A stretch of DNA of 64,000 nucleotides, taken from assembly GCA_019322435.1 (NCBI GenBank), contig JAHWIR010000005.1:1-64000 (forward strand). Direction: 5' to 3'. Shown here one piece after another: positions 35,571 to 43,108 of this stretch. Below the pieces are notes generated by a model. It saw only the letters and a program-made list of their open reading frames with translations. It was not told the DNA's origin and made no database searches. The stretch is from Candidatus Woesearchaeota archaeon (GTDB lineage Archaea; Nanobdellota; Nanobdellia; Woesearchaeales; WJKL01). The stretch's first letter is position 1; every line of letters starts with the position of its first letter. Made by a program: the position numbers and the translations under genes.

Positions 35571-36188
35571 ATGGTATTGAAAGGGTTTAAGCGGTTGGCA
35601 GTGTCTTTAATGGCATACTTAGCAATACCAAAGTTGGAAGATAATTCTAAAAGTACTGAGTATGATCCATCAGTTCAGAATGATGATGGTATTGGTTTTG
35701 GTTCTATAGAAGAAGGAGAATATGACCCATTGCAGTTAGGGCATGGTTTTTATAAACAGGAGGTGGATAGGCCTGCAGCTGTTGGTCCATTGATTCCTGG
35801 TGTTGATGACTTTGAGATTGTAGAGGAATATAATGGTGAACCAGACATTGATTTTTTTAATTTACCAAGACCAAAAGAAAGAAGCGAAGAAGATGGAGAG
35901 TATCTAGATTGGTTGGAAGGGCTTAATTTTGAATTGAATCCTACAATGTATGATTTAAGCGATGCAATTTATTGTATGCAAGGAGATAATATGCCAAAAA
36001 GAAAACCAATAGATGTTGGAGTTGGAATAAGCTTTAAGGTTGGTATACCAAAACAAGAGTTGCTAGTTCAAAAGTATGCTAATCAATATAGAGAAATGAG
36101 TTTGTCTGAAATATTAGAAGCTGAAAGGGAAAATGCAGCAAAGGCTGAGGCTACTAAGATTGTTCTGAAAGAAAAGGGATTGTTATGA
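35571..36188 (+). CDS. Hypothetical 205-aa acidic protein
   Basis: A short hydrophobic start (LKRLAVSLMAYLAIP-like, about 4-20) is followed by a long acidic region with many Asp/Glu/Pro residues (EEGEYDPLQLGHGFYKQEVD), then a basic/helical end (SLSEILEAERENAAKAEATK). It may be membrane-tethered and mostly disordered. No family recognised. It is driven by a strong CGAAAGG/TTTATAAA promoter and is followed 33 nt later by another unknown gene. Confidence 0.65.
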   Translation: MVLKGFKRLAVSLMAYLAIPKLEDNSKSTEYDPSVQNDDGIGFGSIEEGEYDPLQLGHGFYKQEVDRPAAVGPLIPGVDDFEIVEEYNGEPDIDFFNLPRPKERSEEDGEYLDWLEGLNFELNPTMYDLSDAIYCMQGDNMPKRKPIDVGVGISFKVGIPKQELLVQKYANQYREMSLSEILEAERENAAKAEATKIVLKEKGLL

Positions 36189-36221
36189 ATGAATGTTTTA
36201 ACTTAGATTAAAGGTGTAAAT

Positions 36222-36818
36222 ATGGAAAAACATCAAATAAAAGATATAACACAATATCCAATTGTTGGGACTGACACCGAGATATGGCTTATTAAGCCTG
36301 AAAATCATCAAAGATTAAGATTAGCCCAGTCAAAAAGTGGAATTTTTGACTTATTTATTTCTGAAAAATTAATATACCATGCTTCAGAATCTATTGAAGA
36401 GCTTACAAAACAGATTAAGAAAGGCAGACACAGATATCCTAAATCTTTTGAATATAATTATGTTACTATCTATGATACAATTTCTGGAAAAGATATAAGA
36501 AATGTACATCCAAAAGGTCAGGAACAACTGCCTATAGAAGATAGGTTGGTTGATATTGATTTCTCATTTACAAGAGATGGAAGATCGTTAGGTTATTTGC
36601 TTAATGGAGAGGAGCATTTTTTATTTGACTCAATCCGTGAACCTGTAAAGCAAGATGGAGCATACAGTTTTAGTGGTGATAGGGTTTATTTTGACGGAAA
36701 GAGAGTAGCAAAGATGGATAATGAGATTAAATATTTTGGTGTTGTTGATGCTCGTGAATTACAGAAAATGCTGAAAAGAAAAAATAGGGGTCTTCTTCAT
36801 AGATGGAAGAAGTTATGA
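36222..36818 (+). CDS. Hypothetical 198-aa beta-rich protein
   Basis: The product contains repeated beta patterns such as LVDIDFSFTRDGRSLGYLLN and SGDRVYFDGKRVAKMDNEIK, which resemble single blades of beta-propellers, and ends in a basic helix (KMLKRKNRGLLHRWKKL). No membrane segment, no catalytic motif. AAAGGTG precedes ATG 36222. Probably in one transcript with the acidic protein upstream. Confidence 0.6.
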   Translation: MEKHQIKDITQYPIVGTDTEIWLIKPENHQRLRLAQSKSGIFDLFISEKLIYHASESIEELTKQIKKGRHRYPKSFEYNYVTIYDTISGKDIRNVHPKGQEQLPIEDRLVDIDFSFTRDGRSLGYLLNGEEHFLFDSIREPVKQDGAYSFSGDRVYFDGKRVAKMDNEIKYFGVVDARELQKMLKRKNRGLLHRWKKL

Positions 36819-36846
36819 AAATATTTAATTTCCTTTAGGGCAAATA

Positions 36847-37110
36847 TCAACGAGCGCATTGATCTCTTGGACAGATATCTACACCAGGATATTCTCTGCA
36901 CATCTTTGGTCTTATTGAATATATTTTGCAGTTGTTGTTTTCCAAAAAAAAGCATTTGTTGTCTGGCAATTTAATGCATCTTTGTTTTCTTGCGTTTTTT
37001 TCAGTGAAATTTCTGTATCCTTTCAGAAGAATTCTTAAGTATTCTAATAATGATAATTTTACTCTTAGAGTGCAGCAGTAAGCGCATCTTGTGCAGTTTG
37101 AAGGCATCAT
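36847..37110 (-). CDS. YkgJ-type Cys-cluster protein (Fe/Zn-chelating)
   Basis: The 87 residues show the YkgJ pattern: CTRCAYCC near the start, a middle CIKLPDNKCFFLENNNCKIY, then RPKMCREYP and a final CPRDQC. Eight or nine cysteines can hold a metal or cluster. A second, larger relative is at 52238-52750. Two ATGs (37110, 37107) are adjacent. A TTTAAATA box near 37134 is about 26 nt upstream. The biochemical role is unknown. Confidence 0.8.
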   Translation of the reverse strand: MMPSNCTRCAYCCTLRVKLSLLEYLRILLKGYRNFTEKNARKQRCIKLPDNKCFFLENNNCKIYSIRPKMCREYPGVDICPRDQCAR

Positions 37111-37143
37111 AATGAGAAATTAGAAGTTGGGGTATTTAAATAT

Positions 37144-37980
37144 TTATAATGTAACTAGGTCTTTTAAGAATAACCTTAACAAATCTCTTGTGGTTACAAT
37201 TCCAACTGGTTTTTTGCCTTCTACAACAACTATTGAAGAGATATCAAATCTTTCCATCTTGTCCAAAACCCTTGATAAAGTGTCATCAGGGGAGGCTGTT
37301 ATCATCACAGAGGTTGCGATGTTGTTCACTGAGTAGGCATCGTAGTGTGTCTTGTCTTTGAATGCTCTTATTGTTCTTGGGCCGAATTGTGTTAAAGTGC
37401 CTCTGCCTCTTCTGTCTGTCTTGGACTGCTGCCTTAGAATAAATTTGTCAAGGAAGTCTTTTAAGCAGGCAATGTTGATTATCTCTCCTTTTTCATCTAC
37501 AATTGGGATTCTTGAGATGTTTTTCTCTTTCATTATGTATATTGCTTTTCCGATTCTCTCGTTTTCATGGACTGTTATTGGCGTCAAGGACATTATCTTG
37601 GTTATTTTGTCATTTGCAAATTTTGTTTTATTCAGCTCCTGAATCAGGTCTTTAGAAGCCACAATGCCAATAACCATGCTGTTCTGGATTACAGGAAGTA
37701 TTCTTGTTTCTGCTGTGAACATTAATCTTACTGTCTCTTCTATTGATTCTTTTCCAGTTAGAGGCGGGACTGGTTTTACTATTTTAGCTATTTTCATTTC
37801 AGTTGGATCTAGTTTTGTCCTTACAAGAAGATGCGTGTCAGCAACACCTAAGAATTTTTTTTTGTCAAACACCAAAGCTGCTTTTGCATTATGAAGATCT
37901 AACTGCCCAATCAGCTTAGAAACAGAATCTTTTTTATCTACAGCAACATACCCCTTCTTTATTAGATGTTTTTCAACCAT
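37144..37980 (-). CDS. Four-CBS-domain protein
   Basis: The 278 residues comprise four CBS motifs (about 1-60, 68-125, 128-185, 215-275), with recurring patterns like ISRIPIVDEKGEIINIA and ISSIVVVEGKKPVGIVTTRD. Such proteins sense adenosine ligands. There is no fused enzyme or transporter. A 7-3-7 inverted repeat abuts the TATA box of this gene (38012-38028), and the TATA is 27 nt before ATG 37980. Confidence 0.9.
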   Translation of the reverse strand: MVEKHLIKKGYVAVDKKDSVSKLIGQLDLHNAKAALVFDKKKFLGVADTHLLVRTKLDPTEMKIAKIVKPVPPLTGKESIEETVRLMFTAETRILPVIQNSMVIGIVASKDLIQELNKTKFANDKITKIMSLTPITVHENERIGKAIYIMKEKNISRIPIVDEKGEIINIACLKDFLDKFILRQQSKTDRRGRGTLTQFGPRTIRAFKDKTHYDAYSVNNIATSVMITASPDDTLSRVLDKMERFDISSIVVVEGKKPVGIVTTRDLLRLFLKDLVTL

Positions 37981-38011
37981 AGCTGGAAATTAGAGAACAA
38001 AAGTATTTAAA

Positions 38012-38028
38012 CTTTGCCCTTGGCAAAG
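38012..38028 (-). promoter_or_regulatory. Inverted repeat CTTTGCC-N3-GGCAAAG at the CBS gene promoter
   Basis: The palindrome lies where the BRE should be, directly upstream of the TATA element GTTTAAATAC (about 38003-38012, minus strand). A repressor or activator site is a reasonable inference. Confidence 0.4.
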
Positions 38029-38065
38029 AGAGTTTAAAAATCTTCGATTTTAAAACTAAAAGTTT

Positions 38066-38542
38066 CTATAAGTCAATTTCACTTAGCATATCAAAAAAAT
38101 AGGAAGCATCTTCACGCCTATCATTATCATTACAGAATTGAATTACATCTTCAAGGAATCCTTCTGCTTCTTCTGGTTGGTGGCTGCGCTTAATATATCC
38201 TAATTCTACTGCTTTTTCAGCTGCATTTATTGCTTCTTCTACTCTGTATGGTTGTTGAGGAGATAATCCTTTGCAGGCTAGGTAAAGATGTATGAGGTAG
38301 ATATCTATTTTTGGGCTTAATCTTACTGCTCTTTTGAAATTTGCTACAGCTGCAGAATAGTTTTCCTGAAATAAATAAGCCCATCCTCTCACATCATAAA
38401 GATAGGGAGCTAGTTCTGAACCTGTTTCCTCATATTTATCAATTACTTTTGCAGCTTTTTCAAATTCTCCAACATCTATTAGTTTGCGTGATTCTCTATA
38501 TTTATGCCACATCTTATCATCTTGTGTTAAATGTTTTACCAT
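38066..38542 (-). CDS. TPR-repeat protein (158 aa)
   Basis: Tandem TPR-like helices are visible, including KLIDVGEFEKAAKVIDKYEE, VRGWAYLFQENYSAAVANFK with RAVRLSP, and EEAINAAEKAVELGY. The protein is cytosolic and probably a protein-interaction module. It is driven by a CACGAAGG-like promoter with its TATA 27 nt before ATG 38542, and is therefore leaderless. Partner unknown. Confidence 0.8.
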   Translation of the reverse strand: MVKHLTQDDKMWHKYRESRKLIDVGEFEKAAKVIDKYEETGSELAPYLYDVRGWAYLFQENYSAAVANFKRAVRLSPKIDIYLIHLYLACKGLSPQQPYRVEEAINAAEKAVELGYIKRSHQPEEAEGFLEDVIQFCNDNDRREDASYFFDMLSEIDL

Positions 38543-38565
38543 AGCTGTTATAATATTCCTTAAAA

Positions 38566-38580
38566 TTTAAAAACCTTCGG
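38566..38580 (-). promoter_or_regulatory. Extended promoter CCGAAGGTTTTTAAA (copy 4)
   Basis: Same family as the element at 24674, with CCGAAGG instead of ACGAAGG; 27 nt before ATG 38542. Confidence 0.6.
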
Positions 38581-38634
38581 GTATTTTTATGTTTAATATG
38601 AAGAAAATAAAGAAATTAGCTACGCAATTTCAGA

Positions 38635-38666
38635 CTTTCATTTTCACTAGAGGTGAAAAATGAAAG
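38635..38666 (+). promoter_or_regulatory. Leader hairpin enclosing the start codon of the nucleotidyltransferase gene
   Basis: CTTTCATTTTCAC (38635-38647) pairs with GTGAAAAATGAAAG (38653-38666), with one bulged A and loop TAGAG. ATG 38660 is inside the stem and the AGAGGTG ribosome site spans the loop. The structure could limit translation until melted. Confidence 0.5.
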
Positions 38667-39025
38667 TAATGGTGTTTGGAACATTTGATATCTTGCATAA
38701 AGGCCATTTGAGTTATTTTAAGCAGGCAAGGAAATATGGAGATTTTCTTATTGCAGTTATTGCAAGGGATAAAACAGTGAAAAAACTTAGAGGAAGGCTG
38801 CCTAGAAATAATGAAAAGAAAAGAGTTAAAGAAGTAAATAAATATGCTGATAAAGCTGTTTTAGGTTATGTTTATGACAAGATGAAGGTTGTCAAGAAGT
38901 ACAAGCCTGATGTAATTTGCTTGGGATATGACCAGGATTCAAATGGATTGAAGAAGTTTAAGAGGATGAAAGCGTATAAAGCGCATAAGTATAAAACTTC
39001 TAAACTAAAAACCAGTTCCATATAA
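38660..39025 (+). CDS. Cytidylyl/adenylyltransferase-like protein (FAD synthase RibL-like)
   Basis: The 121-residue product has the HxGH nucleotidyltransferase start VFGTFDILHKGHLSYFKQAR, a central RDKTVKKLRGRLPRNNEKKR, and the end motif PDVICLGYDQD. Archaeal RibL (FAD synthase) and glycerol-3-phosphate cytidylyltransferase share this pattern; the substrate cannot be decided here, though RibL is a common assignment. The start codon lies inside a hairpin. The gene ends in the terminator hairpin at 39024-39068, which lies in the convergent gene. Confidence 0.82.
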   Translation: MKVMVFGTFDILHKGHLSYFKQARKYGDFLIAVIARDKTVKKLRGRLPRNNEKKRVKEVNKYADKAVLGYVYDKMKVVKKYKPDVICLGYDQDSNGLKKFKRMKAYKAHKYKTSKLKTSSI

Positions 39026-39562
39026 GACAAAACCTCCAGGGAGGTTCATCAACCTGTCTTGTTTTTTTACAAAAGAAGTCAATTCTTTTAATGCTGCCCT
39101 TTCATTGGACTTAAGGCACTTGTTCTGCATATCTGCAATTTTTGCATCTTTGATAATTTGGGTTATGCCTAAAGTCAAGAAGTTATAAGCGTCAGCTATA
39201 TTGCTGTGCTCTAAAAGGTCAAAATAAGCGCTTACCAAACCATTTTTCAATTCTTCAAAGTCATTATATTTGTCATAGCCCATAGATGCGTAAGCTCTTG
39301 CATCATTTAATACAGATAATTCTTCAAGCATTAAAACCAAGCTATTCTTTTGAGAATCATTTAAGTTTTTTCCAGGATTAACACGAATTAAGTCTCCTGC
39401 ATCTTCTAATGTAACTCCCTGTGATTCTAAAGCAGAAACAACTGTTTCATGATGGGTATTAATCCTGCCAATATCATATCTTAGGCAGTACATCAACCCG
39501 CCGCCTTGAGCAGGATGCGTTTCTCCAAGATTAAATTCATGCCATAATGATTTTTCTTCCAT
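39005..39562 (-). CDS. Hypothetical 185-aa protein under a CACGAAG promoter
   Basis: The product is mainly helical (ELSVLNDARAYASMGYDKYN; GLVSAYFDLLEHSNIADAYN), with an N-terminal alpha/beta start and ALESQGVTLEDAGDLIRVNP. No family is recognised. Its TATA (TTTTTAAA, near 39588) is 26 nt before ATG 39562. The 3' end overlaps the convergent nucleotidyltransferase gene by 21 bp and encodes that gene's terminator hairpin on the other strand. Confidence 0.65.
   Translation of the reverse strand: MEEKSLWHEFNLGETHPAQGGGLMYCLRYDIGRINTHHETVVSALESQGVTLEDAGDLIRVNPGKNLNDSQKNSLVLMLEELSVLNDARAYASMGYDKYNDFEELKNGLVSAYFDLLEHSNIADAYNFLTLGITQIIKDAKIADMQNKCLKSNERAALKELTSFVKKQDRLMNLPGGFVLYGTGF
39024..39068 (+). 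terminator. Nested hairpin plus T-run after the nucleotidyltransferase gene
   Basis: Inner stem AACCTCC-AG-GGAGGTT (39031-39046), outer stem AAGACA (39024-39029) with TGTCTT (39055-39060), followed by GTTTTTTT (39061-39068). It looks like an intrinsic terminator on the + strand, but it is inside the coding region of the opposite gene. Confidence 0.55.
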
Positions 39563-39584
39563 ATGCCAACAGGAAAGGGGGTAG

Positions 39585-39608
39585 TTTAAAAAGCTTCGTG
39601 AATTTTAT
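39585..39608 (-). promoter_or_regulatory. Extended promoter TTCACGAAGCTTTTTAAA (copy 5)
   Basis: Same family as at 24674 with one change (GAAGC for GAAGG); TATA 26 nt before ATG 39562. Confidence 0.6.
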
Positions 39609-40438
39609 AATGTCTCTAAATAATCTTTCTTAAATTTGATTCTGTTTCTATGGGCCAATCTGTAGATTGCCCTGTCAAACTTGCTTCCGTATTGTGCTGC
39701 TTGTTTTTTTCTCCAGGCTATCTCTTTTGGCAGGCCTAGTTCTTGAGAAATCTTTCTTAGAATAACTTTTTTATATTTTTTGTTGATTTTTTCTTTTCCA
39801 TCTATTTTCATTGCTGTTTTTATTAAGTTATCATCTAGAAATGGTGTTGCAATTTTGATTCTTAGTTTTTCAGCTAATGCAACATCTCGAGTCAGATCTC
39901 TTTTCCACATTGCTTTAAGCCCTTTCCAGCATTCTTTGTTTATGTCTGCTGCTGACAGATGACGTTCATAGCCTGCAAAGATCTCTTCTGAGCCTAGGCC
40001 AGAGAATAAGCAAGAAATCTTGTCTTTTTTTGCTAAAGTTGCTGCTGCATAGACAACAGAGCCAACACCGACTTTCATTGTATCAGGTCCTACTATCTTA
40101 GTTACTTTTTTTATTATTTTTTCAGCTTCTTTTAGTGTAAAAATCTTATATTTTAATGGGATTTTCAATAATCTTGCTGCTTTTTTTGCTGCTTCAATGT
40201 CTGCTGCTCCTTTGATTCCAACTGCATAGCATATGAAATCAGCATTATTTTGCTTTGCAATCAATGCAATTAAACTGGAATCAACACCGCCAGAGAACAT
40301 TATTCCAAATTTTTTCTTAGGCAGCCTTGAAGTTATTGAACTAACTAAAGATTCTTTTAATTCCTGCTTTGTAGCTGGTTTTCTTGATTTAAGGCTGTCG
40401 ATATAGACTTTCCAGCCTTGTTCTGAGATTAAGGGCAT
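39605..40438 (-). CDS. Asparagine-synthase-like protein without glutaminase domain
   Basis: The 277 residues comprise only the synthetase (PP-loop) half: FGIMFSGGVDSSLIALIA near 44 binds ATP, then CLFSGLGSEEIFAGYERH near 142 and ATPFLDDNLIKTAMK. The N-terminal glutamine amidotransferase domain of AsnB is absent, so ammonia would have to be supplied otherwise, or the enzyme acts on another substrate. Archaeal short forms of this type exist. Upstream region 40439-40658 holds the tfb promoter. Confidence 0.85.
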   Translation of the reverse strand: MPLISEQGWKVYIDSLKSRKPATKQELKESLVSSITSRLPKKKFGIMFSGGVDSSLIALIAKQNNADFICYAVGIKGAADIEAAKKAARLLKIPLKYKIFTLKEAEKIIKKVTKIVGPDTMKVGVGSVVYAAATLAKKDKISCLFSGLGSEEIFAGYERHLSAADINKECWKGLKAMWKRDLTRDVALAEKLRIKIATPFLDDNLIKTAMKIDGKEKINKKYKKVILRKISQELGLPKEIAWRKKQAAQYGSKFDRAIYRLAHRNRIKFKKDYLETL

Positions 40439-40538
40439 AATAATGGGATTCAGGTTTTATTTATAAAGCATTTGGTTTTGTTCAGAAGGGCTGTGGTGCT
40501 TGAATCTTGGTGTTTCAGGGCTTTAAATGGCATTTATA

Positions 40539-40576
40539 CTACCATTTAGTAGTTAAAAAGCGAAAGGTTTATAAAG
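40539..40576 (+). promoter_or_regulatory. tfb promoter CGAAAGGTTTATAAAG with small inverted repeat
   Basis: BRE/TATA at 40561-40576. Just upstream, ACTAC-N6-GTAGT (40539-40554) could be an operator. The predicted start near 40597 leaves a leader of about 60 nt. Confidence 0.55.
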
Positions 40577-40658
40577 GGCTAAGTATACATAAATACAAGT
40601 AAAAAGTGGGTTTTCTCGAGTTGTATAGAATATATCATAATGCTGTGAGGTTAGAAAA

Positions 40659-41567
40659 ATGGCTGTTGAAACAATCACAAAATGTCCGGAATGTGGAGAT
40701 GGAAAGTTTTTTGCTAATAAGAAGAAGGGAGAAGTTATCTGCAAAAGCTGCGGATTTGTTATAGACGATTCTATGGTTGATTTTGGAAGAGACAGAGCGT
40801 TTGATACTGAAGATTTTATAAAGAAATCCAGAACAGGAGCTCCATTTGATCCAAGAGTTGCAAATGGTTTGATGACTGAAGTTGGAAGTAATGCTGATTT
40901 GAAGAATCTAAGCAAGAAACAAAGACAATTAATGAATAGAATTAGGCAAAAGAACAGATGGACAAGCTCTGCATTAGAGCATAATTTGAATACTAACTTG
41001 GCTAATCTGAAATTAGTTGCTTCTCAATTAAAAGTTCCTGATACTATTGAGAAAGAAGCAGCTAGAATCTACAGAGAATGCGCTGAAAAAGGCGTTACAA
41101 GAGCCAGAGCTAATGACAGCATTATAGCAGCTGTTGTATATCTTGCATCTAAGCTTCATGGAATGCCAAAGACACTGACTGAGGTTGCTCAGGCTTCTAA
41201 ACTGGATAAATTTGACATTGCAAGAACTTACAAGATGGTAATAAGGAGATTAAATATCAAAGTAATGCAGTCTAATCCAATTGATTTCATAGCAAGATTT
41301 GCTTCTGAACTAAATCTAGGAGCGCAAGTACAGACAAAAGCAGTAAAATTACTTGAAAGAGTACAGAAGGATGGAATGGATTCTGGAAAATCCCCAACAT
41401 CTTTAGCTGCAACAACTTTGTACATTGCTGCATTGACTAACAAGACAAAAGTAACTCAGAAAGCAATAGCTGAAACAGCTGGAATTACTGAAACAACTCT
41501 TAGACAGAGAACTAAAGAGATGCTTAAGAAGTTAGGAATTAAGAAGTCTGATATCAAGAAGAAATAG
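40659..41567 (+). CDS. tfb: Transcription initiation factor B (TFB)
   Basis: The factor binds TBP-TATA-BRE complexes and recruits archaeal RNA polymerase. The 302 residues have the N-terminal zinc ribbon (CPECGDGKFF, then CKSCGFVID), the B-finger region (DFGRDRAFD), and two cyclin-like repeats (about 110-200 and 205-300) with the C-terminal recognition helix TETTLRQRTKEMLKK. GTGAGGT precedes ATG 40659. A set of small unknown genes follows 10 nt downstream and may be read from the same promoter. Confidence 0.98.
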   Translation: MAVETITKCPECGDGKFFANKKKGEVICKSCGFVIDDSMVDFGRDRAFDTEDFIKKSRTGAPFDPRVANGLMTEVGSNADLKNLSKKQRQLMNRIRQKNRWTSSALEHNLNTNLANLKLVASQLKVPDTIEKEAARIYRECAEKGVTRARANDSIIAAVVYLASKLHGMPKTLTEVAQASKLDKFDIARTYKMVIRRLNIKVMQSNPIDFIARFASELNLGAQVQTKAVKLLERVQKDGMDSGKSPTSLAATTLYIAALTNKTKVTQKAIAETAGITETTLRQRTKEMLKKLGIKKSDIKKK

Positions 41568-41577
41568 GTGGGAGAAA

Positions 41578-41943
41578 ATGACAGAAAATCCATACTTAGA
41601 TGCTAATGGAGACCTTTTAAGAGAAGGATTTTATGAATTTGATGCTTCTGAAGAAGAATATCAACATCTAATAGTGTATGTAAGGAAAATATCCGATGAA
41701 GATGGAAAAAATCTTGATTTTTTTACATTAAGTGGACAAATGGATCATTTAGGTGCTAGAATAGAGAAGGATTTTGGTGGAAAGGATGATGATGCTAATC
41801 TGGATTTAGCAAAAAGATTAATACCTTTTGATATTAATGATTTCGCAGAATGGGTTGAATGGGTTCAAGGAGACTTATGTGAAAGGGTTAATGAACCCCT
41901 ATATAAACATCTTGAAAGAGTTAAAAAAGAAAAAGGTAAATAA
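41578..41943 (+). CDS. Hypothetical acidic 121-aa protein
   Basis: The product is acidic, mixed alpha/beta, with FTLSGQMDHLGARIEKDFGG and a Trp-rich FAEWVEWVQGD; the C-terminus is basic (RVKKEKGK). No family recognised. GGTGGGAG lies just upstream of ATG 41578, directly after the tfb stop. It opens the run of small genes joined by repeated AAAAGGTRAATA junctions. Confidence 0.65.
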   Translation: MTENPYLDANGDLLREGFYEFDASEEEYQHLIVYVRKISDEDGKNLDFFTLSGQMDHLGARIEKDFGGKDDDANLDLAKRLIPFDINDFAEWVEWVQGDLCERVNEPLYKHLERVKKEKGK

Positions 41944-41948
41944 AAAAA

Positions 41949-42254
41949 ATGAAAAAAGAATGCATTGAGGAAATGATCAGATATAATGGTCATATGAGGA
42001 AGATGAATATTTTGAATGATCCTGAGAGAAGGAAAACAGATATTTTTTGTAATTTCTCACTTGGAATTTATACTGGACCTGAAACTGATTTTGGTGAAAT
42101 TGGAAGCTCTTCAGAAGGTATGTTATCATTATATCTAGGAAATATTGGATTTGAATGTTTTTATCAGGAAGATATTGGTCTTAGTGCAAGACTAAAGTTT
42201 ATTTCTGGACTCAAAGATAGGCCTTTTGGCGATGATGGTCCATCTGGTGCTTAA
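41949..42254 (+). CDS. Hypothetical 101-aa protein
   Basis: The product starts with a helical segment (KKECIEEMIRYNGHMRKMNI) and has a beta-rich acidic second half (YTGPETDFGEIGSSSEGMLS). No family is recognised. The stop of the previous gene is part of an AAAAGGTAAATA element that also serves as the ribosome site here. Confidence 0.6.
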   Translation: MKKECIEEMIRYNGHMRKMNILNDPERRKTDIFCNFSLGIYTGPETDFGEIGSSSEGMLSLYLGNIGFECFYQEDIGLSARLKFISGLKDRPFGDDGPSGA

Positions 42255-42271
42255 AAAAGGTAAATAGAAAA

Positions 42272-42571
42272 ATGACAAAAATAGGTATAACAGACGTTCC
42301 AAAACCAGGAGAAAGAATACCTGGAGAACATGATCTTGTGATAGGATGGTTTCCTGAACCTCTAGTACCATTAGAACAAAGATTCTTAGCTGATAATGTA
42401 GGAGGACGTCAGGATATAATTGCTGGTCAAGAAGGATGGTATATCGAAGGTTCACTTGGAACTTTACCTTATGATACTAAAAAACAGCTCATAAAAGAGA
42501 CTTTAGAGGAGATAAGACAAAATCCTCATGAAAGATATCTTAATTTTTGGAAGCAGATAAAAGGTGAATAG
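42272..42571 (+). CDS. Hypothetical 99-aa protein
   Basis: A Pro/Gly-rich N-terminal half (VPKPGERIPGEHDLVIGWFP) is followed by a helical end (KKQLIKETLEEIRQNPHERY). No known family. It lies in the small-gene run; AAAAGGTAAATAG is immediately upstream of ATG 42272. Confidence 0.6.
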   Translation: MTKIGITDVPKPGERIPGEHDLVIGWFPEPLVPLEQRFLADNVGGRQDIIAGQEGWYIEGSLGTLPYDTKKQLIKETLEEIRQNPHERYLNFWKQIKGE

Positions 42572-42574
42572 AAA

Positions 42575-42919
42575 ATGGATGAAAATAATGAAGGAATTGA
42601 TAAAGTTGTGAAGGAAACATATCCTGGAGAATTTAAAGCAAAATTAGATTTAGTAGAATACGAGGAATGTGGTGAAGATGGGAATTTAAATTATAATTAT
42701 CATCTAGGATCAATACTGCAAGCAGCAAGTATACTTGGTGGAGTAAGTGGTATGGTAGCTGATGATTGTACTTTCATTAAAGGCGTAATTCTTTGCACAA
42801 TAGCTACTGGTGTATATACACTAGGATCATACATGAAAAAGAAAGTAAAAGAGCATATAGATAATAAAAAGTACCAATTATTAAAAAGAGATATTTTGAA
42901 AGAATTAAAAGGTAAATAA
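42575..42919 (+). CDS. Small membrane protein, divergent member of the ATN-SG-YEW family (114 aa)
   Basis: Two hydrophobic segments (about 47-62 and 68-86) are flanked by charged ends. The region SILQAASILGGVSGM...IATGVYTLGSYMKKK corresponds in position and pattern to IVGLVIQGVGSVGF...ATNVLSGVYEWGR in the 10269-10763 protein, but identity is low. The gene lies in the run of small genes after tfb, behind an AAAAGGTGAATAG junction. Confidence 0.6.
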   Translation: MDENNEGIDKVVKETYPGEFKAKLDLVEYEECGEDGNLNYNYHLGSILQAASILGGVSGMVADDCTFIKGVILCTIATGVYTLGSYMKKKVKEHIDNKKYQLLKRDILKELKGK

Positions 42920-42922
42920 AAA

Positions 42923-43099
42923 ATGGAAGAAACCCAAAAACAAAATATTGATGAAGTAATCAAACAGGATAATCAAAAGAAAGAAGAGAATAAGCCTGAG
43001 GAAAAGATAATAGATATCTACAGAAAAAAAATAAAAAAGTATGAAGAATCAGGAATATTTTTAGGTGTTGAATTTCCTTATGACGGTAATTTGATTTGA
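42923..43099 (+). CDS. Small charged protein (58 aa)
   Basis: The product is lysine/glutamate-rich (EETQKQNIDEVIKQDNQKKE), ending with GIFLGVEFPYDGNLI. No family is recognised. ATG 42923 follows the AAAAGGTAAATAAA junction, and the stop lies 9 nt before the next ATG, with TGAGGAT between as ribosome site. Its place in the run makes it a likely real gene despite its size. Confidence 0.55.
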   Translation: MEETQKQNIDEVIKQDNQKKEENKPEEKIIDIYRKKIKKYEESGIFLGVEFPYDGNLI

Positions 43100-43108
43100 G
43101 GATAAAAA

